Assembly: GCF_030463535.1 (NCBI RefSeq)
Contig: NC_132878.1
Coordinates: forward strand, 21,000,925 to 21,064,924
From: Salminus brasiliensis
Lineage: Eukaryota > Chordata > Actinopteri > Characiformes > Bryconidae
Length of the DNA: 64,000 nucleotides
Direction: 5' to 3'
Below the pieces are notes generated by a model that did not search any database, had not been told where the DNA came from, and was given only the letters and a program-made list of their open reading frames with translations. Below, in pieces: positions 23,971-36,156 of the stretch. A program made the position numbers and the translations under genes. How positions within the stretch are numbered: position 1 is the stretch's first letter; each line of letters opens with the position of its first letter.

Positions 23971-24501
23971 CTCCTTAAAATATTCCAGACAACTGGTGTA
24001 GCTACACATCATCAACACTCAAGCAGATATAAGAGACTGGGAACATGACTAGTGTACCATGTTAGAGTAACTCACTGCTGTAAACAGGGCTTCTGTCCTC
24101 TTTGTTGTAGGTGGAGGAGTATGTGGTCTCAAAGTAGTGAGAGAACTGTGGGAATATAAAAATGAGGTTTTAATTTTAAGCAACATAACAATATTCTCTT
24201 TCCATATAAATTCATATGCAAAAGTTTGGCACCCTTGACCAAACCTTTCTGTATAGCTAGCAGTTCTGACCTGCGACGGCAGAGGGCGCTGTAAGTTTTT
24301 GGCACGACGAGTGTCAAACCTCTTCTCCGACCAGTTTCCAATAAGAGTGGCCACTGAATAGGCGTCCTCGTTTGTAGAGCAGCGCCAGCCATACTGGCCA
24401 AATTTGGCCTCGTCGGTGAAATCCTGCCAAACCTCACCCTGCCCGGAAGCCCGGAGCGTGTGATGGAAAGGTGGGCTACTCTGCATCCACGGAAAGTCCA
24501 T
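23698..24501 (-). CDS. cfap68: CFAP68 (C11orf1), ciliary doublet-microtubule inner protein
   Basis: Three minus-strand exons, 24501-24271 (77 codons), 24145-24076 and 23906-23698, agree in phase and give 169 residues. Key blocks are VWQDFTDEAKFGQYGWRCST, LIGNW, LQRPLPSQ, HYFETTY and KREPRIFPGHQPELDPP. These fit the C11orf1/UPF0686 family, now CFAP68, a protein lining the lumen of ciliary doublet microtubules. Location supports the call: human C11orf1 also lies convergent to CRYAB. The start ATG at 24501 was chosen because the in-frame upstream sequence, open back to a TAG at 24579-24577, has no ATG. The exon-3 acceptor lies directly beside a (TG)27 tract on the transcribed strand. The C-terminal third is polar and less conserved. 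Confidence 0.9.
23915..23968. repeat. (CA)27 microsatellite next to a cfap68 splice acceptor
   Basis: 54 bases of perfect CA, read as (TG)27 in the cfap68 transcript, ending nine bases upstream of exon 3. Confidence 0.95.
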
Positions 24502-25003
24502 AATCACGTCCAAACAGTGGGTCACAGACAGATTCGCTTTGCTCTGGTGTCCGTGTAACTCACTAAAGCCACAATTCTACACTTTAACCCACCGATACGA
24601 CTTAAACGTTAACATTGCATAATTTGCTTAGCGAGCGTGTAAAACTCTGGAGCCCCAGATCTCCGTGGACGCCGCCTGTGTTGTCAGTGCTATGGAGACG
24701 AGGCCTGTTGTTGGTGTTCTAAATAGCGCTTGATCCCTAAAGGGAACCTGAGCCCTTTGTAGTGCACTTACTTGGGTTCCTGTGAACTGGAGAAACGTCA
24801 TCAGCTGCAGCCCGAGTACTGCTCCATTCAAAAGAACTGTCCGAATACCCGGATGTGCTCTTGTTCCGCCCGTGTTATCGAGGACGCATCAGGACCAAGT
24901 GTGGACTTGGAACAGCCAAATATCCCAGAATGCATTACGCACCACGCTGCTGTTCCAAATGAAAAATGACCATACAGCAATGTCAAAAGTTACTAAAACA
25001 TGG

Positions 25004-25205
25004 GGGCAGTGGTGGCTCAGCGGTTAGAGCACCAGGCTGTTGATGACAGGGTTGTGGGTTCATTACCCAGGCTCAACAAGCTGCCCCTGTTGGGCTCTTG
25101 AGCAAGGCCCTTCGCTCCCCAGCCATCAGTAGTGATGGCTGCCCACTGCTCCGGGTGTGTGTGTTCACTGTCACTGTGTGTTTTTACTGAACAGATTGGG
25201 TTAAA
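25004..25205 (+). repeat. tRNA-derived SINE
   Basis: Head 'ggtggctcagcggttagagc' with an A box and a B-box-like 'gtgggttcattaccc', then 'cttgagcaaggcccttcgc'. Same family as 59156. Confidence 0.8.
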
Positions 25206-25980
25206 GACAGAGGCCGAATTCCAGCTGTTTCCAACACAAATAGCATCTGAAGGATGTAAATTGTCTCATTTAGGTCAGTTCACACAGCTAACTTTCTAGC
25301 TAGCTAATGAGTTTTGTTAATGTTCAGCTTTTGATGCCAGCTGCTAGGTTAATGCCAGAGCATCTCCAAATTTTATTTTAAATAGTCACCTCATTTTTCC
25401 ACACACTAAGTACTAAGTTGTCTTCTTTACTAAACCTCTTCTTTACTAAGTAAAACTTTAGGGAGTAAGTAAACAAGTGGGTAAATTAGTGAATGATTTG
25501 GGACACAGCACTTAGCTTTACCCCACAGGATAGCGTTTAACAGAGAGGATAACACTATGGGTTGGATTATGGAGGAGCCTGAGAAACAGCTGGTTATTTT
25601 GTTATTGGATATATTACTCGAAGCACCTTTAAAAAAAATATTAAAGTGCTGGATGGTATCAATTAAAATGAATATATCATTATATTCTAATATATAAGAT
25701 AGTATTTAGATTTTGTTTGTATCTTGTTTTGATTGGACTGTTGATTGTTCGGTTTTCTTCTCTTAAAATGACATCAAAGGGAGTCTTACAAATGACCTAT
25801 ATTTTTATAATCTTCATCATTCTCCATTATGTATAAAATGCTTATTTCAAAGCATATCAATAAAAGCAATATCATGGTATGTCAACATCACAGTACAACA
25901 ATATAAGCAATACAGTATATCGCCCAGCAACAGTTAAATGAGGCAAGTAACAATCAGGAAGCTTTTAATAGCAGCTCAGG

Positions 25981-25986
25981 TTTATT
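25981..25986 (-). other. Candidate mia poly(A) signal
   Basis: AATAAA on the minus strand, about 240 bases after the mia stop. Confidence 0.4.
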
Positions 25987-26228
25987 GTAGACTAAACAGT
26001 ACAAACACTACTTTTGTGCTAAGCTGTTTAATTTGCTTAATTGTGTCATTCTTAATAATCATTCTTTTTCCATTCATTTGTGTGAATAAATGTGTTCTCA
26101 TCAAATATAAAGCTGGTATCTGGTTGCATTGCTTGCTAGACAACCTACAGCAGACCTCGTAAAGTGCAGGAGAAGGATGCAGCCATGGTCACTTCACTTC
26201 GAATAAATTCTTGATTGGTGGCAGAGTC

Positions 26229-27954
26229 TCAGGGGCAGTAGAAATCCCATTTCTGAAGGAATAAAACCAATTCATTTAGGTTTTCACATACGTTTCTGCC
26301 TGTAATACAAACACAGTAAAAGAACTGAAAAAAGCTTCAAACACTCACATCAGTTTTGACCGTCACTTCAGCAGGCATTAGAGCATGGGTTTCCTCAACA
26401 ATGCTGCTAGGGAAATGACCTAGACGGGCCTCCTGCTCGCTGTAGTATGTCCCCTGCACCTGTACCCACAGATATCATTAGGCACCAAAGTGTTTTCTCA
26501 GACTAATTAGGAACACATGTGAATGGTCTGCCATCAGTGGTCTGAGCAAAGTGCTCAGATGTTCTCACAAAATTATAATTATACCCTCAGTTAACAGTTT
26601 ATCGGGGGGGCAGTTACTCCAGACAGTTACTCCAAAAAGTAAGATAAGAGTATTTGCCAACAATGAAGAAACAATGAATGAGCAAGTGTTCCAGTACTTC
26701 TGTCCATACAATGTATCTCTGTAAATACACCCCCAATAACATCCTTTAACCAGACAAGATCTTTATTCGTCTTCAAAAGGGGCCCAAGTACTGAACCCTG
26801 CAGAACACAATAGGTAACATTAGTGGGGGCTGACTGCCTCACATTGACTAACTGTGTAACTGACTAAGTGGAATGACAGTAACACCTACAAGACTGTGCA
26901 TTGCGTTACAGCAGGTGCACTGTATCAAAGCTGTGAGGTCCAGCAGAATAAGAACACTAAGAAGAAGTAGTTAGTGACAAATGCTGTGGTTCATCTAAAC
27001 CAAGGACCTTAGGAATGTAGCCCAAATCTGAAGAATAGATAACAATGCTACTGTGCACTGTAAGAGTGATACTTTTGTCCTGTAAAATTAAACCTACTGT
27101 ATGCAACTTCTTTTATTCATATGTATGAATACCTGAACACCTATTGCATTACACTGCATGCGTGTGTACCTGGCTGACCCACAGTCAGTCATTATAAACC
27201 TACAAAGTCCACTTCCTTGGTAGGTGTACCTGATTAAAACTCACAAGTCAGGTCACTTTACAGCCAAAACACTGCTGTAAAGAAGTGTCTATGGGAAAGG
27301 GACGAGTTCCTACAGCTGCTGTTATGATACTCACACTGCCCGCCCAAAAGAGGTTCCCGCTGTCCTTTAGCATGGCATACACATAGACAAGTTGGCCCTG
27401 GCGGATGGGAATGAAGCGGCAATCTTGTGGATAATAATCCTGGAGGGCTCTGGCAATGAGGATGGGATCTAAAGGGACAATGAGCTTCATATTAGGCACT
27501 TAATGAACTTGCTCATGCAGACAAAACCTACAGAGAAATGGCTAAAGATTAATGAGTTATATGGTGTGCATACGGTGTGTCATACAGCACCAGAAACCAC
27601 ACAAACAAGTGGATTTGAGATTTCTTAACAATCCAACTGTGATGACATGCAGACATGCAGCTTGCATGATGCTAACTGGTGGGATGTAAGCTTCCAGTGA
27701 GATTCCTGACCCTTTAATACAGTAGGATGGTCTAAAAACATGCATTCCTGCTCTAAATAAATGTAATGCAGCACTGCAACCAACAACATTATCCACAGTA
27801 TCCACAGAAGTTACTCACGGCTGCATTCTGCATCGGCGCACAGCTTCTTGTCGGAAAGTTTGGGCATCTGCCTTCCAGCCTGCGTGGCTATCGGCAGCAG
27901 GCCACACAGCACCAGAATCATGGGCCAGTTAGCGTAGCCTCTCTTCATTGCCAT
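26229..27954 (-). CDS. mia: MIA, secreted SH3-like protein
   Basis: Four minus-strand exons, 27954-27819, 27468-27335, 26459-26349 and 26252-26229, agree in phase and give 134 residues (human MIA 131). Residues 1-26 form a signal peptide with the core MILVLCGLLPIATQA. The mature part has KLCADAECSHPI, ALQDYYPQDCRFIPI, QGQLVYVYAMLK, LFWAGSVQG, RLGHFPSSIV and VKTDKWDFYCP. Cysteines at 39, 44, 62 and 133 match the two disulfides of the MIA fold, an SH3 domain extended to work outside the cell. The KTDKWDFYC ending favours MIA over otoraplin. In mammals MIA is secreted by cartilage and melanoma cells and binds matrix and integrins. Its neighbours here differ from the human location. A 3' MITE fragment lies in intron 2. 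Confidence 0.94.
26590..26715 (+). mobile_element. MITE fragment in mia intron 2
   Basis: Only the right end remains: 'gttactccaaaaagtaagat' and 'ccagtacttctgtccataca'. Confidence 0.6.
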
Positions 27955-30039
27955 GGCTCTGCTGCTCAGCCTAGGAAGGGTCTGGTGGAGTTAAGATTGC
28001 AGGCAGAGGAGGGGCTTGAGATGGGGCCCTACACCCCCCCCCAACACACACACACCACTCCCATAGTGTGGAATAACGCCCAGTTCTTTTGGACAAAAAG
28101 TTCCCTAGCAGGATAATGTGAGGCCCGATCCATATTGTACGTGTGTGTATGTTTCATTTGTCATAATTTATGACACATAATGTACTAAAATGCCAATTCT
28201 TTACATTAAACATGTTTGTTGTTCTTTCTGTGACTGATAGCAGTTATAAGGAGGGGATCTTTCACCCCAATAACTCAACACCTCAGGTAACACCAGTGTC
28301 TGTCTGCAGTAACAACAGCCCACATCACTTCAGCATGATCAAGCAGCTGAAACTGCTGTAGGTTGAATGGGCAATCACAGGGAAATGGTTGTTAATGGTT
28401 GTGACATCATAACCAAGACATGTGCCGTGTACAACCTAGATGGGGCCCATGTTTAACCCCTTCTGGTCCCATCAATGACCCTACTGGAGATCAATACATG
28501 GGGCCAACATGGAACCTGTGGACAGATCATTCAGGTTCCCAGTTGGATTGTCCATACAGGCCCTACATGGGCATGTTATTAGGGAAAACACCCTAGGTGC
28601 TGGTACAGAGGCCTATTTGACATCTTAGTTGTTGCCATACCAATTCTAGCAATGCACATTTTTTGCATTGGGTGTACAAGAAATCCTCAATAACAGCATT
28701 GAGGAAAAATCCTACATAAAAATTATTTCCAGCTAGACTGACCATAGTCTTAGCCTAGCCGTTGTCTTGAAATGCTATTTGTCGTGTTTAGTCTCCAAGC
28801 TTGTGTATCAATATTAAACACTTCCCAAATCAAGAAACCATCCGCTTCACACCAGGAGAGCAAATATAGAATATGAAATCTATCACTCACATATACATAT
28901 ATCATTTAGTTTTGATGCAAATTTTGGGTTTCAGAGAAAATACAACCCACAAAAAACCCACCAGTTTCTTTGTTACAGACATCCCCCTGATAAACTATGT
29001 CAATCCAAATAGGGCTTTTTTATGGACTGGGGAGTGAATGCTACATTTTGAACCTGTAACAATGTTTACATAGCATGTCACACTCAAAAAAGCAAAAAAA
29101 AAAATATGACGTAGGCCAGTGGGTTTTTATACTTGTTGGCTGAGGCTCTCCAGTGGGCTATGGTGGTATTGCTAGGAGGCCGTCATTTAACATCATTTCT
29201 AATACAACAAACATTATTGTGTTAACTACTTCCAAAGAAGTATTTTTTGGTGTTTATTATGTCACATGATTATACGGGTAAGCAAACTTCAACAGGGCTA
29301 CATTGATTATTGTGCTGGATTTGTTTGTATTGCAAATAATCAGATTGGCTACATCTTCTTGTGAGCCATGTAAGAATTTGTTACCCACAACCCCCACACA
29401 AACCCACAAACCAGCCTTATTCAGTAACTCTAGAGGGTAAAATATGTCAAGCGGAAAACAGGAAGTAGCAAGGTGAGTTCCATAGACTTCCCCTTGTGTG
29501 GACAAGCTTGACCCTTTTTGACCCCACACCAGAACACACACTCGCACCACTGTTTCCATAGAGGGCTACATGGCGAGTCCACACCTAGCTGCAGAGCCTG
29601 GAGGCCGTGCCAGGAGCTGAACAAGGCATCTTCTCACAGAGCAGAAAATAAACAGACCGAGCTCTCTGAGGGAGCTGCTGTGGTTTTGCTGGACACGTTT
29701 TAAACAGCTCCTCTTATTAATCTCCAACACCTCTTCCAACCGAATGCCGTTGAATCTTTGAGCAGAAGCAGAGCGGAAGGATCCTACAGAGAGAGATTTC
29801 ATTACAAGCGGGCCGCATGTTTGACTTCTCAGTAGGCGTTTGTATCATAGGTCATTTCTTCCTTCATGTAATATGGATTTGCTAGTCTGACAAGTGCCAT
29901 TTGAGTCTATGTCAGAAATTGGATACCATTAGCTACATGTTTCTGGTGGTGGCAGCTGACTAATGTGCTTTTCTTTTTTGCTTTAAAGGCCATATATCTT
30001 ACATTCAGCTTGTCTTTTTTAAATATCTTTATGACATAC

Positions 30040-30430
30040 ACTAAATGTCCAAAAGTTTGTAGACACCTGCTCCATTATAGTTGCTTTTGAAATCTATAGG
30101 TAATAATTGGGAGTTTGTTTTCCCTTTGCTGCAGCAACAGCAACTCCTGCAAAGGCCTTACACTAGATTGAGGGATACTGTGAGGATTTAATGGCATTCG
30201 GCCATGAGAGCATTAGTGAGAGGATGATTAGTTATAGATCAAAAATGCCACTTAAACCTGTCCTCAAGGTATTGGCTGGAGTTCCTGCACGCAAGAGACG
30301 TCAGTTCCACTGCTCCACTGTGCAGTGCTGTGGGGCTTTGGACCTCTCTACGTACCGCATGGCAGTGGGCAGGGTAACTCAGCCGTGACTGCTCCTGAGT
30401 GTCCTGTTATACTGGAAATGCTTTTCTATG
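30040..30430 (+). mobile_element. MITE copy
   Basis: Left end 'acactaaatgtccaaaagtt' and the core 'gcaacagcaactcctgcaaa'. Diverged from the main family. Confidence 0.55.
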
Positions 30431-31291
30431 GCGATTGAATAAGCAAAATGCCTGTGTCAGTAACGGGTGCACTGTAAAGTAGCTGGACTCACTCATTAAA
30501 AGAAGGGTCTGGATGCTTTTGTACATGAGACGTGATGCTTTTGTCCTGCTACGGTCAGTAAATAAAAAATTCAGTTTTTCTTTAATATGTTCATATAAAT
30601 TCATAAAATAAATAAGAACTGTGTCTAAAATGTACAGAAAACAACTACATTTAAGTTCGTTTCTTGCCCAAATTTCTGTATAGAATCATACATGTATATA
30701 TAATATATATATTGTGTATGTATATCATCAGGCAACAACATATCTCCAAAATGACAATATATGACAAAAGAAAAACCCTGCTTAACTTTCTATGGAAGTT
30801 AATGTAAAAGGTCATTTTGGAGCATTTTTATTGGTCCATTCATCCAGAAATTTTGACGCAATGTTAAGAACAACTGGCAAAATTTAAAATTAGTAAAAAA
30901 AATAATTGTCGCTGTCACCAAAAACCTTGTATCTCAATTTTGTCAAATTTGTTACATTGTGTCAAAATGTCTGGATGAACGAACCAACAAAAATGATCCA
31001 CAATGACTTAAAATACAATCTTTTAACATTGACTTTCATTCATTTATACATATGAATATGTGTGTGTGGGTTGGGGGCATATAATTATAATTTAACATAA
31101 AAAAGACAAAACATAATTTTTAATTTACCCATCACCCATCACACAGAATACCTTGTATATACATTTTTTTCCATTTTTCAATTTTTGACATAGTGTGAAA
31201 CTGGCAGTTGTTCTTTACATTGTGTCAAAATTGATGAGTGAAACAATGGAAATGCTCCACAATGACCATGTTAAAAATGTGTATACATAAA

Positions 31292-31296
<5 letters not shown>

Positions 31297-31338
<42 letters not shown>
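31297..31338. repeat. (GT)21 microsatellite
   Basis: Perfect GT dinucleotides. Confidence 0.95.
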
Positions 31339-31341
<3 letters not shown>

Positions 31342-32736
31342 AACAAAACACTGTCCTTGCCAGTTTATCTCAGGATCTCAGGCAGGAACATGCATAATGG
31401 TGCTATTCATGACGTACACTGTGGGCTTTCTCGAGCCACCTCACCTGTATGGCTTTTGTGTTATCTTCTTCACCTGCATGGAGCCACATTTGCATGAAGT
31501 CTTTCGGCCCCTCCCATCTGGTGAGGTCATCAGCCGTGGGCGTAGCTCGGCCATTAACTGCAGAACATTGGCTCACTGGCTCCAAGGAAACCAGCAGTGC
31601 TTCCCTGCTGCCATTCATACTGGGAGCCAAGCAGGAACTTCCCAGGTAAGAAAAACAACAGGAGAGTTGGCAGCAGATCTGTGAAGAGGGGTGTTTATTC
31701 AGGTACACAGCTACGTGGTGTAAATGTGGTGGTTACGGATGTTAATATGCTGTACCTTGTCATATATAGCTACTGAATGTGTGTCTTTAGTGTTTGGTAC
31801 TAGTTGTAATTGGTTCCTTGTAGGTCTTGTGTTCTGCCTAAAATGCTGGCTGTGTGTCGCAGTGTTTGACTACAAGCCACTAGATCAACCCAGCAGCGCT
31901 TTAAAGCCAACAGGTGCTGCTCATGATATCTGCCGTGGCCAGCACACGCTTCCCTGCTCAAGTGGAGAAGAGGAAACCAGCCTCGACTATTCCAGGGAAA
32001 CTTACCGTAGCACTGCTTCTGGGTGGTGGAAGCGCTGATCACCTCTACGCTGATAGCCTCTACCTTAAAGTTCATTAAGACTTGCTGTAGCTTGAGCAAG
32101 CCCAGCCATGCAATGTCCCAGCACCTCAGAACCAGTCTGGCAGACATGCAGGGGTGTAGCTGGCCACTCAGGAGACTTAAATGACTCTTGGAATGTGGGA
32201 AAACACTAGAGCTCTTGTTATTTTGGTCTCCTTCACAAAAGAAGCTCACAGACAACAATAGAAATGCTCTGAGGCTGAAGCATATTATCTTTCTTGGCAT
32301 GTGTTTGTTCGCTTGTTCTGGACAGAGGACATCTGAGTAATCTGAGCTGGATGACCTGTATATTGCAATTATGTTGCATATGTCCTGGTTGACTTTCAGC
32401 CTTGCATGTCTTAATAGTAGCAGGTGCTTTTTATTGGAGGTCTCTGTGTTGTCCGAACACCAGGACACATTTGGAGCGTACCTTGACACCACTGTCAGAA
32501 ATGAAATTGTCCTTTCATAAAAAAAATTCAACCCTGGGATTTGGTCTACAGAGGAATTGTTGACCTTCCTTGTAGGCACAAACCTCGATGTTATTTAACC
32601 TATAGTAAACATATTGATCTCGATTGGTATCTGTATTGGGTTGCTGTCAGCAGGAAATACAGAAAAGGTTCGAGTCAGACGAGGAAAAGGAAACGCATCT
32701 CATCCGGTAATTAAAAAATAACTAACTAAATAAATA

Positions 32737-32737
<1 letters not shown>

Positions 32738-32783
<46 letters not shown>
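32738..32783. repeat. (TAA)n microsatellite
   Basis: Tandem AAT units preceded by a short AAAT run. Confidence 0.95.
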
Positions 32784-32784
<1 letters not shown>

Positions 32785-33049
32785 TAGCCTGAAATAGCAT
32801 ATGCTCACAACTTCAAAAGCATCATGTGTGATGGGAGGGTGTCTAACTGGTAGGTGGCAACTAAATCAGAACCAAAATTGGTCAAGAAGAACTACTAGGT
32901 TAAGGGTTTGGTGTGAAATGGTCAGTTGTAGAGACACATATTGTCTGATTTCTTTACAGTGGTGCTGGTGGTGACAATAAGAACCAGGTGTTCCAATAAC
33001 TATGACATGAGAATGACCAATGTATTTAATATCCAAGACCTCTGGAGCA

Positions 33050-33410
33050 GATATTGACCCTATTGGCACCATGTATTTGGCCAGGTATGGGTTAGAGGGC
33101 TATAAAGCCCCCCAGCATTGAACTGTGGAGCAGTGGAACTGTGTTCTGTGGAATGATGATGGTGCTCCAAAACTTCCAGTACGTTTTGGATGAGTTGGGG
33201 ATGAGGTGGGGTAGTGATTATCCAACATTCTGACCTTACCAAAGCTCTTGTCACTGAATGCAATTAGATTGTCACAGCAATGCTCCACATCTAGTAGAAA
33301 GCCATCCCTGGACAGTAGAGACAGATCCTCCATTAAAAATATTAATTGACTTCAGAAAACACTATGAATGAGCAAGTGTCCCAATACCTCTGTCCATGTA
33401 GTGTATGTCC
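33050..33410 (+). mobile_element. MITE copy
   Basis: Contains 'gagggctataaagcccccca', 'gtggagcagtggaactgtgt' and the end 'caatacctctgtccatgtag'. Confidence 0.75.
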
Positions 33411-33736
33411 ACCAGATCATTATAGAGAACTTTATACTCCCCATCATTTTGACCTGATAATTAACCTAATAAGCCCAATGTTTAAGGCAAATACTCGTGT
33501 TTGTGCTGTTGAAATGAGCTTTTGACTGACTGATCTTCTTACCTCTGGCGTTCACTCACTTTCAGATGTTAGCAGGGGAAAATATGAACGTGACCCGGAT
33601 CTGAGATGAAGACCTCACTCGTTGGCTGTTGAAAGCTGAGGGCTGGATTATGCAACCTCTAATAACCCAAATGACCTAAATCAGCCAGAAAGGCCTCAGG
33701 GGAACCAAACCAGCTTGACACCAACAAAGTGCATCA

Positions 33737-34941
33737 ATGATCTCAGCCAGGAAAGAGAGTTTGCCTTCTCCCAGCCTTGAGGACTCCTTCTTTCCCTTCT
33801 CCTCATCAACTCCCTCTTCCAGGCATCGCATCATGGGCCGAGGGGTTGGGCCAGATGACCTGCTGGCTTCCCCCAAGGGGGACACTAGCTCTACCATGCT
33901 GGAAAAAGACCTGATCCTAGCTGCAGAAGTGGGACAGGCCCTGCTGGAGAGGAACGAGGAGCTGGAAGCTCAGCTGGAGCAGATAAGGAAAGACATGGAG
34001 GTAGAAACATAGCAACATTAGCTGATTGGATACAAGATTATTATGGCAGTATTGTATTGTCTTCTTGTTTTTTTTTCCCTACTAGCTACGTCGATTCGGC
34101 CTGGTTCCATCCCACATCTCGCCCACGTATCTCAAGGGAGTGACTTCCCAGAAGCAGGCTTAACTGGATCTTAACTAGATCTAGTGGTCAAAGCTAGTGT
34201 TTGGGTGCTGGGTCAGTTTATCCAGTAAAAGGTTATATGTGGCTGAGATGCAACTTTCTCAAAAAAAAAAAAAGTAAAGGCTGTAAAAGATGTATTCATT
34301 TTTAAATGCAGTATTGTACATTTTCATTGTAATTATTAATGAAAGTATATACCTACGTTGTTATTGTTTTAATAAATGTAACAAAATTACCTAATTTGGC
34401 CTGCGCTAGGTTCAGGTGTCAGATTGTGTATTAAAAAAAAATAATAAATTTGAAAAAATATTTTTGTGGGACAAAAAAAATTATGATATTATTTCTTTTT
34501 ATATTTATTTATTTAAATTTTTTACAAAAAAAAAAATATATATATTATTCCTTTTGAGATACACCAACACAATGGATTCCAAATGTAAACGCTTATTTCA
34601 AATGCTTTTGTAGTGATGTCCAAAACAGTATTACGTAAAAAGGTGAAAACCATGACACAAGTGTGTCTTCCAAGTGTATCTTGATGTTTTGTGGCATAAG
34701 TGGGGAACTGGATTTCTGGATTTGCCTTCTAATTGGCAGGTTTAGTCAACGTGGCAGAGCAGAGCACAAATCATCAAATTATGCTTAACTCCGACCTTAG
34801 TTGCCAACCACTGCTGTATGGATTTAATATAACATTATGATAACCTCTTGACACCTGTAATTTGAAACTGCTATTATATTTTGAAGAAGATTATAATAAT
34901 AGGTTTATATTATTAAATTATGGGCAGATGTAGATACACCC

Positions 34942-34982
<41 letters not shown>

Positions 34983-36078
34983 TGCGGATACACAAGAAAA
35001 CTAGGAAATAACACCTTGGTATAGGGTTGCAAAAATAAAAAATAAAAACAGAAGCATCATCCCTTCCTAGTGATGCAGTTAGGAAATTCAGTCCAGTCTC
35101 TCTGCTGAAACAGTGTGGTGAGAATGGCATGCAGTTACACCCATCCTTAATGCCCATCCTTAATGTGTACTGGTAGACACCTTTCTTTCATCTGTCAAGC
35201 TTTGCGCCTGAGATTTTTAGGCTTTAGAAAATTAGTCAGGCAGGCCAGATACACTACACACACAAATGTATTTATTTATTTTATTTCAGATGAGCATTTG
35301 TAACAGGGAAAATGCTTGTTTGTGTAAGGTTAACACGTTAATTACTACATAATATGTTTTTTAATGTTCATTTTGAGAGGATATTAAAGGGGAATTTGGA
35401 CAAATTCAAACAACTTCTTCTCAAAATAAACATAATTTCCATAATTAACCATGTTTATCTTCTAAAAAAAACATATATCTTCTAACTAAACCTTATTATG
35501 TAGCCTTTAATTTACTCATATGTGTTATGTTAATTCTGCTAATTCACTATGATTAATGAACCATTGAGTGGTTTGGTGTAAAGAAACATACAGACAAGGA
35601 TTACAGTACAGTGAGTGGTGTTAATTGTAAACAGCCCAATGCCTGGTTCCCATGTGAATGTAGACATTTTATTTACTTTCCAAAACCAGTAGTAAATTTA
35701 CACACACATTTTAACAATTAAAAAAAATGATTGTCAGCACTAACCAGCACTCAGAGCGTTCATGTTTTTAAAACAGCTTTCCAGAAAAGACACATGGGCT
35801 TTTACCAAAACCACTAGGATACTTTACCATTCTGGCAGTACACAATCAAGGATTGATTACTGTCAGGGCCCTCAGACTGCCAGAAAGCTTGGGGCATCTT
35901 GAACCACCAAAGGCTCGAAGTGGCTCATGTACTTGGACCAGTCGACTGCAGCTGTAAAGAAAATTAACAGTTTAGAAAGAAACAGGAGGGACAAGTTATA
36001 AAAAATAATAAAAGACCTGACATAAGACATCTATAATAGTTGATGCCCAATCAGCTCTTTGTTGCTCTGCAGTTTATG

Positions 36079-36156
<78 letters not shown>

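Larger units (their letters stand above)
27955..33736. other. Gene-free region between mia and bicdl2
   Basis: Contents: 28440-28580, a 'ggggcccatgt'-rich degenerate repeat also seen at 46140-46330; MITE copies at 30040-30430 and 33050-33410; 30720-31240, a dispersed repeat with 'tggtccattcatccagaaat'; (GT)21 at 31297-31338; (TAA)n at 32738-32783. A long minus-strand open frame ends near 31800 but has no recognisable family. Confidence 0.6.

Noticed and set aside
24049-24525. 158-codon unspliced form of cfap68 starting at 24525
   Set aside because: It starts with GTG and reads through the exon-1 donor; the spliced form restores family motifs in exons 2 and 3.
31800-32579. Longest open frame in the window (259 codons, minus strand)
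   Set aside because: It starts with GTG, not ATG, has no recognisable family or conserved motif, and lies in repeat-rich spacer. One donor-like site (GTAAGT near 32006) is inside it, but no matching exons were found.
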